Shown piece by piece: positions 34,409 to 42,800 of a DNA stretch of 64,000 nt. The notes beneath the pieces were generated by a model, which was given only the letters and a program-made list of their open reading frames with translations, was not told where the DNA came from and ran no database searches. Origin of the DNA: Alphaproteobacteria bacterium (GTDB lineage Bacteria > Myxococcota_A > UBA796 > GCA-2862545); the NCBI GenBank assembly GCA_020632915.1, contig JACKEP010000026.1, positions 16,779-80,778 on the forward strand, in the 5' to 3' direction. A program made the position numbers and the translations under genes. Positions within the stretch are counted from its first letter, which is position 1, and every line of letters begins with the position of its first letter.

Positions 34409-35055
34409 CGACCTCGACCCCCGCGCTCCTCGTCGCCACGCTGGCGGTCGGCCTCGCGATCTCGCTCGTCGGCGAGGGCACCGGTCGACGCGCCTTGCGC
34501 GCCATCGGCAAGACAGCGGCCAGTGTGGCGTTCGTCGCGCTGGGCGTCGCACTCGGCCTGCAGGATCTGGCCCCGCACGGCCCCGCCCTCCTCGCCGCGT
34601 TCGCCCTGTCGCTGGTGGGCGACGTGTTGCTGCTGTCGGACGACAAGCGGTGGTTCCTCGCCGGCCTGGTCGCCTTCCTCCTCGCCCACGTCGCGTTCGC
34701 GGTCGCGTTCGTCCTGCTCGGGCCCGCATGGGCCGCGGTCGGGGCGTCGCTCGTGCCGCTCGCCGGCGCCGTCGCCATCGTGTGGCGGTGGATCGGCGGC
34801 CACACCGGACGCCTCAGGGTGCCGGTGATGGCCTACATCGGCGTGATCACGGCGATGGTGGCGCTCGCGACCGGCGTGTGGGCCGGTGTCCCCGGCGGTC
34901 TCGGGCTGTTCGTGGCCGCGGTCCTGTTCTTCTGCAGCGACCTGTTCGTGGCCCGCCAGCGCTTCCTCGTGGCGACGCCGTGGAACCGCTACGTCGGCCT
35001 GCCGCTGTACTACGCCGCCCAGGTGGTGTTCGCGTTCGCCGCCACCCGGGTCTGA
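34405..35055 (+). CDS. YhhN/TMEM86-family lysoplasmalogenase-like membrane protein
   Basis: 216 residues, GTG start overlapping the M64 stop by 4 bp. About eight hydrophobic segments. Family marks: FALSLVGDVLLLSDDKRWFLAGLVAFLLAHVAF has the characteristic SLxGDxLL and FLxGLxxFLxAHxxY pattern, and the C-terminal FFCSDLFVARQRF and LPLYYAAQ match. Family members hydrolyse the vinyl ether bond of lysoplasmalogens; myxobacteria make plasmalogens, which would fit, though this link is inference. Confidence 0.85.
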   Translation: MTTSTPALLVATLAVGLAISLVGEGTGRRALRAIGKTAASVAFVALGVALGLQDLAPHGPALLAAFALSLVGDVLLLSDDKRWFLAGLVAFLLAHVAFAVAFVLLGPAWAAVGASLVPLAGAVAIVWRWIGGHTGRLRVPVMAYIGVITAMVALATGVWAGVPGGLGLFVAAVLFFCSDLFVARQRFLVATPWNRYVGLPLYYAAQVVFAFAATRV

Positions 35056-35058
35056 CCG

Positions 35059-35913
35059 GTGCGCCTGCTCGCCACGTCGGATCTGCACGTCAACCACACG
35101 GGCAATGCGCAGGCGGTCAAGGATCTGGCCGCCCACCCCGACGACTGGCTGCTCGTCGTCGGGGACGTGGCCGATCGCCTCGAGCACGTCGCCTGGGCGC
35201 TCGATCAGCTCAGGCAGCGCTTCGCCAAGGTGATCTGGGTGCCGGGCAACCACGAGCTGTGGTCGGTCGGGCCCGACGCCGACCGGGGCCTGCTCCGCTA
35301 CGCGCGCCTCGTCGATCTGGCCCGCCGGCTCGACGTCCACACCCCCGAGGACGGCTGGATCCGCTGGCCCGGAGAGGGACCGCCACGGGCGATCGTCCCG
35401 ATGTTCCTGCTGTACGACTACACCTTCGTCCCCGACGACGTGGGGCCCGACGGCGCCGTGGCGTGGGCCGCGGCGGACGGCATCCGGGCCACCGACGAGG
35501 TGCTGCTGCACCCCGATCCGTTCCCGAGTCGGCAGGCGTGGTGCGCCGAGCGCGTCGCTCGCACCGAGGCCCTGCTGGCCACCGTGCCGCCGGACCACAG
35601 GACGGTCCTGGTCAACCACTGGACGCTGCGCCACGACCTCGTGCGCCTGTACAGCGTGCCCCGCTACGCCCCGTGGTGCGGCACCACCGCCACGGAGGAC
35701 TGGCACGTCCGCCACCGCGCGGAGGTGGTGGTCAGCGGCCACCTGCACATGCGGGCCACCGACTGGCGGGATGGCGTCCGCTTCGAGGAGGTCAGCCTGG
35801 GCTACCCGCGCCACTGGCACGGCGAGCGGGGCCTGGCGTCCTACCTCCGAACGATCCTGCCCGGCCCCGATGCCCCCGGGCCGCACCATGGCGGCCCGAT
35901 CTGGCATCGGTGA
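35059..35913 (+). CDS. Calcineurin-like metallophosphoesterase
   Basis: 284 residues, GTG at 35059, 3 bp after the yhhN-like stop. Metal-binding motifs in order: SDLHVNH (DxH at 8-10), VVGDVAD (GD, about 34-35), PGNHE (about 62-66), VNHWT (about 189-193) and GHLH (about 231-234). Complete set for a di-metal phosphoesterase. The substrate is not predictable from the sequence. No signal peptide, so cytoplasmic. Convergent with the next gene, 9 bp apart. Confidence 0.9.
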   Translation: MRLLATSDLHVNHTGNAQAVKDLAAHPDDWLLVVGDVADRLEHVAWALDQLRQRFAKVIWVPGNHELWSVGPDADRGLLRYARLVDLARRLDVHTPEDGWIRWPGEGPPRAIVPMFLLYDYTFVPDDVGPDGAVAWAAADGIRATDEVLLHPDPFPSRQAWCAERVARTEALLATVPPDHRTVLVNHWTLRHDLVRLYSVPRYAPWCGTTATEDWHVRHRAEVVVSGHLHMRATDWRDGVRFEEVSLGYPRHWHGERGLASYLRTILPGPDAPGPHHGGPIWHR

Positions 35914-35922
35914 GCGCCAGGC

Positions 35923-36594
35923 TCAGCCCTTGGTGTGCATCGACTCGACGGCCTGGGACTCCTCGGCGGCGAGCGCGGCCATCTGGTCCTCGGTCAGGCC
36001 ACCGGCCGGCATCGGCGCGGGCTTGGTCGCGGCCACGTCGTGCTCGGCGACCACGTAGCGGAACGACCCCGTCTCGAAGGCATGGCTCACGGGCTCCTGC
36101 ACCGCCCAGGCCGGCAGGTCCTCGTCGTCGGCCGGGTGGTTGACCGCGGGCTGGGGACGCGCGGCGGCGGCCTGGCGCATCATCGCGCGCTGCTTGGCGG
36201 GCGACGGGCGGATGGCCGCGAGCGACGAGCTCGCCTCGGACTCGGGGGCCACCGGCGCCTCCGACGGCGCCCGCTCGGAGACCTTGGTCAGCACGAGGCG
36301 CGTCTGCGCCACCGCCGCACGGGTGTTCTCCTCGATGCGGATCTGGCACATCGCCAGCTGCGCCTCCAGGCGCATGCGCCCGGCGCGGTCGTTGCCCATG
36401 ACGTAGCCCATGGCGGCCATGACGACGGCGGCGACGACCGTGCCAGCGGAGCGGAACCCGGTGGCGGCCGCGCCGACGGCGATGCCGACCAACGCGCCCA
36501 TCATCAGCCAGCTCCACACGATCTTGCGCGCGTCGTCGTAGAGCTGTCGCGCGTGCTGGATCACGACCTCGGGATCGAACTCGACCATGGCCAT
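35923..36594 (-). CDS. Two-segment membrane protein, unknown
   Basis: 223 residues from the ATG at 36594, preferred because AGAGGG lies 5 bp upstream; an in-frame ATG at 36630 has no ribosome site. Two adjacent hydrophobic segments (about 29-47 and 50-67) near the N-terminus, a helical stretch (about 75-105), then a low-complexity Ala/Pro/Glu tail. No family recognised. Divergent from the TPR-like membrane protein gene at 36705 across 110 bp. Confidence 0.7.
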   Translation of the reverse strand: MAMVEFDPEVVIQHARQLYDDARKIVWSWLMMGALVGIAVGAAATGFRSAGTVVAAVVMAAMGYVMGNDRAGRMRLEAQLAMCQIRIEENTRAAVAQTRLVLTKVSERAPSEAPVAPESEASSSLAAIRPSPAKQRAMMRQAAAARPQPAVNHPADDEDLPAWAVQEPVSHAFETGSFRYVVAEHDVAATKPAPMPAGGLTEDQMAALAAEESQAVESMHTKG

Positions 36595-36704
36595 GGCTGC
36601 CCTCTTGTCGACGGGGGGATTCGTCACCATGGTTCATCGTCCAAGGGCCGGGGCCGCTGTAGGCGATCTGGGGTTCGGTACCCGCCCGCGGCCGGGGAGC
36701 GCAG

Positions 36705-37292
36705 ATGCGCGGCATCGGAGATCTGATAGGCGTCCTGCGGCTCATGCTGCCCCCGTGGGCGCTCGGGCTGCTGGCCGTGGTCGTGGCCCTGTGGCTCGTG
36801 CCGCGCCTTCGCTACCGCACCCGCGCCCGCCAGATCCGCGGCGCCATCCGTCGCATGGTCCGCGCCGACGTCCCCACGCGGGCCGGCCTGTTCGCGTGGA
36901 CCTTCGAGCTGGCCGCCGACGACGTGTTCCTGCTGGTCGACGTCGCCAACGAGGCCCGCAAGCGCGGCATGAACGACCTGTGGGACCACGCGCTGGCCCG
37001 TCTGGACGACCTCGCCACGGGCCGCGGCGAGGCGGAGCGCCTGCGACGCAGCGTGGAGCGGGTGTCGGCCGAGCCGATGCACCCGGTCGAGGCCGCGCTG
37101 CGGATCGAGGCGCTGGTCGACACCGGAGCCTATGAAGCGGCGCGAGAGCGGCTGGGGGAGGCCCTGGCGCGCCATCCCTCCGACCCCGGTCTGCAGGCCC
37201 TCCACGCACGGATCGCGCAGGCCACGCAGGCGGCGACGACACCGACGGCGACGCCGTCGTCGACCCTGGACGCGGACGTGCACGAACGGTAG
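36705..37292 (+). CDS. Membrane-anchored helical (TPR-like) protein
   Basis: 195 residues, ATG with GGGGAG 5 bp upstream. One membrane segment (about 15-33), basic flank, then a helical-pair domain (about 45-170) that resembles tetratricopeptide packing (for example EALVDTGAYEAARERLGEAL and HPSDPGLQALHARIA), and a Thr/Ala-rich tail. Function unknown; perhaps a cytoplasmic-face scaffold. TAGGCG at 36660-36665 is a possible -10. Confidence 0.75.
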   Translation: MRGIGDLIGVLRLMLPPWALGLLAVVVALWLVPRLRYRTRARQIRGAIRRMVRADVPTRAGLFAWTFELAADDVFLLVDVANEARKRGMNDLWDHALARLDDLATGRGEAERLRRSVERVSAEPMHPVEAALRIEALVDTGAYEAARERLGEALARHPSDPGLQALHARIAQATQAATTPTATPSSTLDADVHER

Positions 37293-37295
37293 GGT
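37267..37295 (+). promoter_or_regulatory. Candidate promoter of the POT transporter gene
   Basis: TGGACG (37267-37272), 17-bp spacer, TAGGGT (37290-37295), 26 bp before the ATG at 37322. The -35 matches TTGACA at four of six positions. It overlaps the 3' end of the preceding gene. Confidence 0.45.
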
Positions 37296-37321
37296 GCCGG
37301 GTCCCCTCCCCCGGGTGCCGC

Positions 37322-39127
37322 ATGAGCCAGGCCGCCGCCGTCGACGACACGCCCACGCTGCTCGGACACCCCACGGGGTTGTTCACGCTGTTCTTCGCCG
37401 AGATGTGGGAGCGCTTCTCCTACTACGGCATGCGCGCGCTGCTCGTGCTGTACATGCTCAAGGGCTTCCTGGCCTACGACGACGGCCGCGCCTACGGCAT
37501 CTACGGCGCCTACACGGCGCTGGTCTACATGACGCCGTTCTTCGGCGGCATGCTCGCCGACCGGGTGATCGGCCAGCGGCGGGCGGTGGTGCTGGGCGGC
37601 GTGCTCATGGCGCTCGGCCACCTCACGATGACGATCGAGACCAACGCCACGTTCTTCACGGCGCTGGCGCTGCTGATCGTCGGCAACGGCTTCTTCAAGC
37701 CGAACATCTCCACGATCGTCGGATCGCTGTACGACGGCACCGAGCTCAACCGCGCCGGCGGCTTCACGCTGTTCTACATGGGCATCAACCTCGGCGCGGC
37801 GATGGCGCCGCTGCTGTGCGGCTACATCGGCGAGACCTACGGGTGGCACTACGGCTTCGGCCTCGCCACGGTGGGCATGCTCGTGGGCATCGCGGTGTTC
37901 GTGGCCCCGGTGCGCATCACCCAGCTGATGATCGGCACCACCGCGTTGGCGTCGGCGATCGCCATGGTGGTCGTCACCGACGGCGTGATCCTGCGCCTCG
38001 TCAACGGCTTCGTCGCGCTCGCGCTCGTGGTGGCGGCCGTCGTGGCGCTGGTGGCGCTCAACCGCGGCGGCCTGCCCGACGACGCCGGTCGCATGGAGGT
38101 CTCCGGCTCCCGCCTCACCCTCGTCTACGTCGGTTCGGTCCTCGTGGTGCCGCTGTTCGCCCTGCTGGTGCAGAACGACGAGCTCGCCGGCTGGCTGCTG
38201 ATCGCGCTCGGCGGCCCCGCGATCCTCTACGTGCTGTTCGAGGCCCTGCGCGCCGAGAAGGTGGAGCGCGAGAAGCTGCTCGTCGTGCTGATCCTGATGT
38301 TCTTCAGCCTGCTGTTCTGGGCCTTCTTCGAGCAGGCGGGCAGCTCGATCAACAACTTCACCGATCGCAACGTCGACCGGGTGTTCGAGGAGCGGGTGAT
38401 CGGCCAGGACGAGGTCGGCGCCACCGTCGCGCTCGTGCCCACGCAGGAGCAGCTCGGCTACGCCCACGACGGCGCGCCGTACACGCTCGACAAGCTCAAC
38501 GCCGCCGGCGAGGGTCCCCAGGACTGGGCCGTCGACGGCAGCCACGTGGGCATGGGTGTGGGCGGCGAGGTGGTGCCGGCGTCGGTGTTCCAGTCGGCCA
38601 ACCCGATCTTCATCCTGCTGTTCGGCCCCGTGCTGTCGTGGCTGTGGGGCGCGCTCGGTCGGCGCAAGATCGAGCCGTCCACGCCTGTGAAGTTCGCGCT
38701 CGGGCTGCTGCAGCTGGGCCTGGGCTTCGGCGTGCTCGCCTACGGCGTGATGCTGTCCGACGGGCGCGGCATGGTGGGCATGAGCTGGCTGCTGCTGGGC
38801 TACCTGCTGCACACCACGGGCGAGCTCTGCCTGTCCCCCGTCGGCCTGGGCATGGTCACGCGCCTGTCGCCCAAGCGCATGGTCGCCACGGTGATGGGTG
38901 CGTGGTTCCTCGCCACGGCCTTCTCCAACTACCTCGCCTCGTTGATCGCCAAGCTCACGGGTGTGGGCGGCGAGGGCGAGGAGGCCGGCGCCATCCCCGT
39001 TCCGCTCGACACCGTGCACGTCTACGGCGACGTGTTCACGCAGATCGCCTGGGCGGCGATCGCCTCGGCGGTGCTGCTGTTCGTGCTGTCGCCGTTCCTG
39101 ACGCGCTGGATGCACGGCGAGAAGTGA
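37322..39127 (+). CDS. POT/PTR-family proton-dependent peptide transporter
   Basis: 601 residues, about 14 hydrophobic segments. The N-terminal signature FTLFFAEMWERFSYYGMRALLVLYM (shown in part: FAEMWERFSYYGMRALL, about residues 25-41, contains the proton-coupling ExxER) and the second signature GNGFFKPNISTIVG (about 121-134) are diagnostic of di/tripeptide transporters. A non-membrane insert of about 80 residues (about 340-420) precedes QSANPIFILLFGPVLSWLW, as in several bacterial POT proteins. Imports di- and tripeptides with protons. It and the OPT transporter give the organism two peptide uptake routes. Confidence 0.93.
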   Translation: MSQAAAVDDTPTLLGHPTGLFTLFFAEMWERFSYYGMRALLVLYMLKGFLAYDDGRAYGIYGAYTALVYMTPFFGGMLADRVIGQRRAVVLGGVLMALGHLTMTIETNATFFTALALLIVGNGFFKPNISTIVGSLYDGTELNRAGGFTLFYMGINLGAAMAPLLCGYIGETYGWHYGFGLATVGMLVGIAVFVAPVRITQLMIGTTALASAIAMVVVTDGVILRLVNGFVALALVVAAVVALVALNRGGLPDDAGRMEVSGSRLTLVYVGSVLVVPLFALLVQNDELAGWLLIALGGPAILYVLFEALRAEKVEREKLLVVLILMFFSLLFWAFFEQAGSSINNFTDRNVDRVFEERVIGQDEVGATVALVPTQEQLGYAHDGAPYTLDKLNAAGEGPQDWAVDGSHVGMGVGGEVVPASVFQSANPIFILLFGPVLSWLWGALGRRKIEPSTPVKFALGLLQLGLGFGVLAYGVMLSDGRGMVGMSWLLLGYLLHTTGELCLSPVGLGMVTRLSPKRMVATVMGAWFLATAFSNYLASLIAKLTGVGGEGEEAGAIPVPLDTVHVYGDVFTQIAWAAIASAVLLFVLSPFLTRWMHGEK

Positions 39128-39143
39128 TCGCCCCAGGAGCCCC

Positions 39144-39326
39144 ATGGCCACCGACCTCGGCTGGATCCTCGACGAGCTCGCGCGCGACGTGGACATGATC
39201 GTGTTCGAGCTCGAGGTGGCGCCGCCCGCGGAGCCGGCGGGCCTCGTCGACGAGCGCCAGCGGCTCCGCAAGCGCCTGGAGCGGGTGCGGGAGCGTCTGC
39301 AGGATCTGGCGGCGCGCCAGCAATAG
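39144..39326 (+). CDS. Small charged helical protein
   Basis: 60 residues, ATG with GGAG 5 bp upstream, 16 bp after the POT gene. Acidic first half (ELARDVDMIVFELEV) and basic helical second half (RQRLRKRLERVRERLQDL). The last codons and the stop lie inside the first copy of a 23-bp repeat array, which suggests the repeat expanded from, or was inserted at, the 3' end of this gene. No family recognised. Good ribosome site and codon bias support it as real. Confidence 0.6.
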   Translation: MATDLGWILDELARDVDMIVFELEVAPPAEPAGLVDERQRLRKRLERVRERLQDLAARQQ

Positions 39327-39435
39327 GTCTGGCGGCGCGCCAGCCACAGGTCTGGCGGCGCGCCAGCAACAGGTCTGGCGGCGCGCCAGCAATAGGTCCG
39401 GCGGCACGCCAGCAATGGCTCTCGCGGCACGCCAG
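39306..39435. repeat. Six-copy 23-bp tandem repeat, each copy a hairpin
   Basis: Copies at 39306-39320, 39329-39343, 39352-39366, 39375-39389, 39398-39412 and 39421-39435 share the core CTGGCGGCGCGCCAG (6-bp stem CTGGCG/CGCCAG, 3-nt loop). The first four cores are identical; the fifth has two changes and the sixth has two. The strict 23-bp period is not a multiple of three, so the array is not coding. Short 8-nt spacers separate the cores (variants of CAATAGGT). It starts in the last codons of the 60-residue gene. Confidence 0.9.
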
Positions 39436-39496
39436 CCGTGGGCGCAGCGCGCCGCACTGCGCTTTGCGTGTCCGATCGCCTCCCCTGGGCACAGCC

Positions 39497-39624
39497 TGTG
39501 GACAACCTGCGCACATCGTGGGGATGACGTGGGGACGAGCGCGCCCGTCCCCGCGAGAGTGACGGTCCGGCCGGTCCTCGGCACCTGTGGATGGCTGTGG
39601 ACGAGTTTTCCGCAGCTTTCCACA
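39497..39624. promoter_or_regulatory. Cluster of DnaA-box-like 9-mers
   Basis: Five near-matches to TTATCCACA: TGTGGACAA at 39497-39505 (reverse of TTGTCCACA, one mismatch), TGTGGATGG at 39586-39594, TGTGGACGA at 39596-39604, TTTTCCGCA at 39606-39614 and CTTTCCACA at 39616-39624. Four of them fall within 39 bp. DnaA control of nrd genes is known in other bacteria. Binding is inferred. Confidence 0.5.
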
Positions 39625-39630
39625 GGTCGG

Positions 39631-39646
39631 GCACCACATGTTGTGT
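39631..39646 (+). promoter_or_regulatory. NrdR box 1
   Basis: GCACCACATGTTGTGT matches the NrdR consensus acaCWAtATaTWGtgt at most conserved positions. Its centre is 32 bp from that of box 2, the usual three-helical-turn spacing of NrdR pairs. Confidence 0.75.
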
Positions 39647-39662
39647 CTGGTGCCAGATCGAC

Positions 39663-39678
39663 ACACAAGATATTGTGG
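39663..39678 (+). promoter_or_regulatory. NrdR box 2 overlapping a -10-like element
   Basis: ACACAAGATATTGTGG is a near-perfect NrdR box. TATTGT (39671-39676) inside it can serve as the -10 of nrdJ, so NrdR binding would block polymerase. No clear -35 is seen 17 bp upstream. Confidence 0.8.
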
Positions 39679-39682
39679 CTGG

Positions 39683-39800
39683 GTGCCCAAGCCGGACACC
39701 CGCGGGCACGCCCTCTCCCGGAAGTACCACGCGGGTGCGTGCACCCGGTGGCTCGCGCACGCGCGGACCACACCCACCGGCTGCGCACCGGGCGCAGCCG
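39683..39800 (+). other. Structured nrdJ leader with three hairpins
   Basis: Hairpins: GTGCCC/GGGCAC (39683-39688 with 39704-39709), GGGTGC-GT-GCACCC (39733-39746), and a 9-bp perfect stem CGGCTGCGC/GCGCAGCCG with a 5-nt loop (39778-39800). A pyrimidine-rich tract follows (39804-39820). No cobalamin-riboswitch B12-box pattern was recognised, although the enzyme is B12-dependent. Confidence 0.5.
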
Positions 39801-39838
39801 CACGTCCCCCCTCTCCCTCCCGCTGCCAGGAGCCTGTC

Positions 39839-42800
39839 ATGCGCGTCGAGCGCCGGTTCACCAAGGATCTGTCGTCCCCCTACGAAGGCCTGACCTTCGC
39901 GGAGCGCAAGTCCGAGATCCGCAACCCGGATGGCTCGGTGGTGTTCCTCCATGCGAGCGTGGTGGTGCCCGACGGCTGGTCGCAGGTGGCCACCGACATC
40001 CTGGCGCAGAAGTACTTCCGGAAGGCGGGCGTGCCCGCGGTCACCCGTGCGCGCGACGAGGAAGGCGTGCCGGGCTGGCTGCAGCCGCGCGAGCCCGACG
40101 CCGACGCCCTCGGCCGCCTGGCAGAGGCCCAGCGCTTCGGTGGCGAGCACGACGCGCGGCAGGTCTTCGATCGCCTCGCCGGCTGCTGGACGTACTGGGG
40201 CTGGAAGGCGTCCATGTTCGACACCGAGGCCGACGCCCAGGCCTTCTGCGACGAGCTCCGCTACATGCTCGCCCACCAGATGGCGGCACCCAACAGTCCC
40301 CAGTGGTTCAACACCGGGCTGCACTGGGCCTACGGCATCGACGGCCCCGCCCAGGGCCACACCTACGTCGACCCCACGACCGGCGCGGTGGTCCCCTCGA
40401 CGTCCGCCTACGAGCGCCCCCAGCCCCACGCCTGCTTCATCCAGTCGGTGGGCGACGATCTCGTCAGCGACGGCGGGATCATGGACCTGTGGACGCGCGA
40501 GGCGCGCCTGTTCAAGTACGGCTCGGGCACCGGCACCAACTTCAGCGCCATCCGCGGCGAGAAGGAGCCCCTGTCCGGCGGGGGCCAGTCCAGCGGCCTG
40601 ATGTCGTTCCTCAAGATCGGCGACCGCGCCGCGGGCGCGATCAAGTCGGGCGGCACCACGCGCCGCGCCGCGAAGATGGTGTGCCTCGACCTCGACCACC
40701 CTGACATCGAGGCCTTCGTCAACTGGAAGGTCGTCGAGGAGCAGAAGGTCGCGAGCCTCGTCACCGGCAGCAAGCTGTGCGAGCGCCACCTCAACGCCGT
40801 GCTCGGCGCCTGCCGCGCGCCCGGCCTGCACGACGACGAGCGCCTCGACCCCGCCACCAACCCGGCCCTGGCCCAGGCGCTGCGCGACGCCCGCCAGGCC
40901 GCCATCCCCGACACCTACCTCTGGCGCACGCTGCAGTACGCCCGCCAGGGCGTGTCCCGCATCGACTTCCCCGTGTTCGACACCGACTGGCAGTCCGAGG
41001 CCTACGCCACCGTGTCGGGCCAGAACTCGAACAACTCGGTCCGCATCCCCAACGCCTTCATGGAGGCGGTGATGCGCGGCGAGCCGTGGCACCTCCTCCG
41101 CCGCACCGACGGCGAGATCGCGCGCAGCGTCTCGGCCGTCGACCTGTGGGAGGACATCTGCAACGCCGCCTGGTCGTGCGCCGACCCGGGCGTCCAGTAC
41201 GACACCACGATCAACGAGTGGCACACGTGCCCGGCCGGGGGCCGCATCCGCGCGTCCAACCCCTGCTCCGAGTACATGTTCCTCGACGACACGGCCTGCA
41301 ACCTGTGCTCGCTCAACCTCACGCGGTTCAGCGACGCCGACACCGGCGCGTTCCACATCGACGCCTACCGCCACGCCGCCCGGCTGTGGACCGACGTGCT
41401 GGAGATCAGCGTCACGATGGCGCAGTTCCCGTCGGAGCCGATCGCGCGCCTGTCCTACGAGTACCGCACGCTCGGCATCGGCTACGCCAACCTCGGCGCC
41501 CTGCTGATGCTGCTCGGCGTGCCCTACGACAGCCGCAAGGGCCGCGCGATCGCCGCAGCGCTCACGGCCATCCTCACCGGCGAGTCCTATGCCGAGTCGG
41601 CCCGCATCGCGTCCGAGCTCGGGCCGTTCGCGCGCTTCGCCGACAACCGCGACAGCATGCTGCGCGTCATCCGCAACCACCGTCGCGCCGCCTACGACGT
41701 CGCCCCGTCCGAGTACGAAGGCCTGGCGATCCGCCCGGTCGGCATCGACGAGAAGGACGCCCCGGCCGACCTGCTGCGCGCCGCGCGCCGCGCGTGGGAC
41801 GACGCCCTGCACCTGGGCGAGCAGCACGGCTACCGCAACGCCCAGGTCTCGGTCATCGCGCCCACCGGCACGATCGGCCTCGTGATGGACTGCGACACCA
41901 CCGGCATCGAGCCCGACTTCGCCCTCGTGAAGTTCAAGAAGCTCGCGGGCGGTGGCTACTTCAAGATCATCAACGCGTCCGTGCCGCCCGCGCTGCAGCG
42001 CCTGGGCTACACGCCCGACCAGGTCGACGCGATCGTGCGCTACGCCACCGGCGCCGGCACGCTCGCGGGCGCCCCGGGCGTCAACCACGACACGCTCGCT
42101 GCCAAGGGCTTCGGCGCCGAACAGCTCGCCGTGATCGAGGGCCAGCTCAAGGCCGCGTTCGACATCAAGTTCGCGTTCAGTCCCTACACGCTGGGCAAGG
42201 ACTTCTGCGTGTCCGTGCTCGGCCTGACCGACGCCCAGATTGCCCAGCCCGGCCTGGACCTGCTCGAGGCCATCGGCTTCTCGCGCGAGGCGATCGACGC
42301 CGCCAACCAGTACGCCACGGGCACGATGACCGTCGAGGGCGCGCCCGGCCTGCAGCCTGCGCACCTGCCCGTGTTCGACTGCGCCAATCGGTGCGGTCGC
42401 ATCGGTCGACGGTTCATCGCCGTCGACGGCCACATCCGGATGATGGCGGCGTCCCAGCCGTTCGTGTCCGGCGCGATCTCCAAGACGATCAACATGCCCA
42501 ACGAGGCCACGATCGACGACGTCAAGCACGCCTACGTGCTGTCGTGGCGGCTGGGGCTCAAGGCCAACGCGCTCTACCGCGACGGCAGCAAGCTCTCGCA
42601 GCCGCTGTCGTCCGTCGTGGCGGCCGACCTGTTCGCCAACCTGGACGCCGTGCCGCTCCCCGGCGCCACCGTGCCGCTCGCCGCCTCGCCGGCCGAGCAG
42701 GTCACCCAGCTCGCCGAGCGGGTGGTCGTCCGCTACCTGTCCAAGCGCCGTCGCCTGCCGGACCGCCGCCACGGCTACACGCAGAAGGCCGTGGTCGGTG

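Larger units (their letters stand above)
39327..39838. other. 512-bp intergenic control region of nrdJ
   Basis: No gene seen. It holds, in order, five of the six hairpin repeats, a cluster of DnaA-box-like 9-mers (39497-39624), two NrdR boxes (39631-39678) and a hairpin-rich leader (39679-39838) ending in AGGAG (39828-39832) before the nrdJ ATG. It is the longest gap in the window and is less GC-rich than the genes around it at 39600-39680. Confidence 0.8.

Noticed and set aside
36595..36630. Upstream ATG at 36630 as start of the two-segment membrane protein
   Set aside because: It lacks a ribosome site, whereas the ATG at 36594 has AGAGGG at good spacing.
39300..39440. CRISPR array
   Set aside because: The 23-bp unit has only an 8-nt spacer-like part that is itself conserved; there are no variable spacers and no cas genes.
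39679..39838. Classical cobalamin riboswitch
   Set aside because: The conserved B12-box pattern was not found and the hairpins do not follow the known layout.
39300..39840. Chromosomal replication origin
   Set aside because: DnaA-like boxes and repeats are present, but no dnaA, dnaN, gidA or parAB genes and no clear A/T-rich unwinding stretch are seen. Control of nrdJ explains the boxes better. It cannot be fully excluded.
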